From assembly GCA_021613335.1 (NCBI GenBank), contig JAJTWR010000365.1, positions 1,858,501-1,922,500 of the forward strand: 64,000 bases of DNA, read 5' to 3'. The position numbers and the translations under genes were made by a program. The number at the start of each line of letters is the position of its first letter. Position 1 is the first letter of the stretch. Shown here in pieces: positions 63,726-64,000 of this stretch. The stretch is from Whitmania pigra. Its lineage: Eukaryota; Annelida; Clitellata; Hirudinida; Haemopidae. The notes under the pieces are model-generated. The model saw only the letters and a list, made by a program, of their open reading frames with translations, was not told the DNA's origin and did no database searches.

Positions 63726-64000
63726 GTTATTAAATAAATAATAATATATAAATAATAAAATGTCAAAAATAATAATAATAATAATAATATTTTATGTTTT
63801 GTCGTCACATTACATGACGTTACGAACGATAATCAATGGATTTGGACGGTTAATATGGAATAATTTAAAAACAATAACAATAATATAAGATGAACTAAGA
63901 AATAAAAATAATATAAAATAAATAAATAAACAAATAAATAAATGAAATAAACAAGTGCGAAAGCAATAAATCTTGGTTTACAACCAAACCAACTTCACAA

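Overview
The window is animal nuclear DNA: AT-rich, with intron-dense genes (short exons, mostly 100-700 bp GT-AG introns), extracellular-matrix domains (Gly-X-Y collagen, vWFA, Ca-binding EGF), a DH-PH-FYVE RhoGEF, tRNA-derived SINEs and many triplet microsatellites. No prokaryotic features are present. The species cannot be named; the compact gene spacing suggests an invertebrate, possibly a non-bilaterian, which is inference only. I built the gene models by eye from reading frames and splice signals. The five complete models (A-E) each sum to a multiple of three.

Layout. 1-507 (+): last exon of an unrecognised gene. 2552-12985 (-): gene B, and 16330-30123 (-): gene A. These are tandem paralogues encoding large type I transmembrane collagens (about 1697 and 1760 aa). 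Each has a signal peptide, an N-terminal recognition-type domain, about 850 residues of Gly-X-Y, an EGF, two vWFA domains, further EGF modules, one transmembrane helix and a short tail. The copies keep almost identical exon lengths from the collagen to the last EGF, but the N-terminal domain differs: a vWFA in A and a jelly-roll-like domain in B.

35124-39612 (-): gene C, a small type I membrane protein (392 aa) with a beta-rich ectodomain, a Thr-rich stalk and a transmembrane helix encoded largely by a GAT-type repeat. 40982-48709 (+): gene D, an FGD-like RhoGEF (DH, PH, FYVE-type zinc finger) lacking the usual basic PI3P-binding motif. 50955-55591 (+): gene E, a WD-repeat-like protein resembling WDR93, with a 4-nt GTAG anomaly that breaks the frame.

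Spaces between genes hold repeats: (TTA)n arrays near 14.4, 17.4 and 31.6 kb, three SINE-like elements, a 5S-like fragment, a 0.49-kb inverted-repeat element with a degenerate telomere-like core at 50.2-50.7 kb, and from 55.6 kb to the end a microsatellite-rich stretch with no firm gene, only two isolated candidate exons.

Functionally, A, B and C are predicted surface proteins transcribed in the same direction. A and B look like adhesion or matrix receptors that project a long collagen rod, with ligand-type domains at the outer tip and near the membrane. D (Cdc42/Rho activation) and E (probably ciliary) are unrelated neighbours. The strongest candidate for something undescribed is the A/B pair: C-terminally anchored collagens whose outermost domain has been exchanged.
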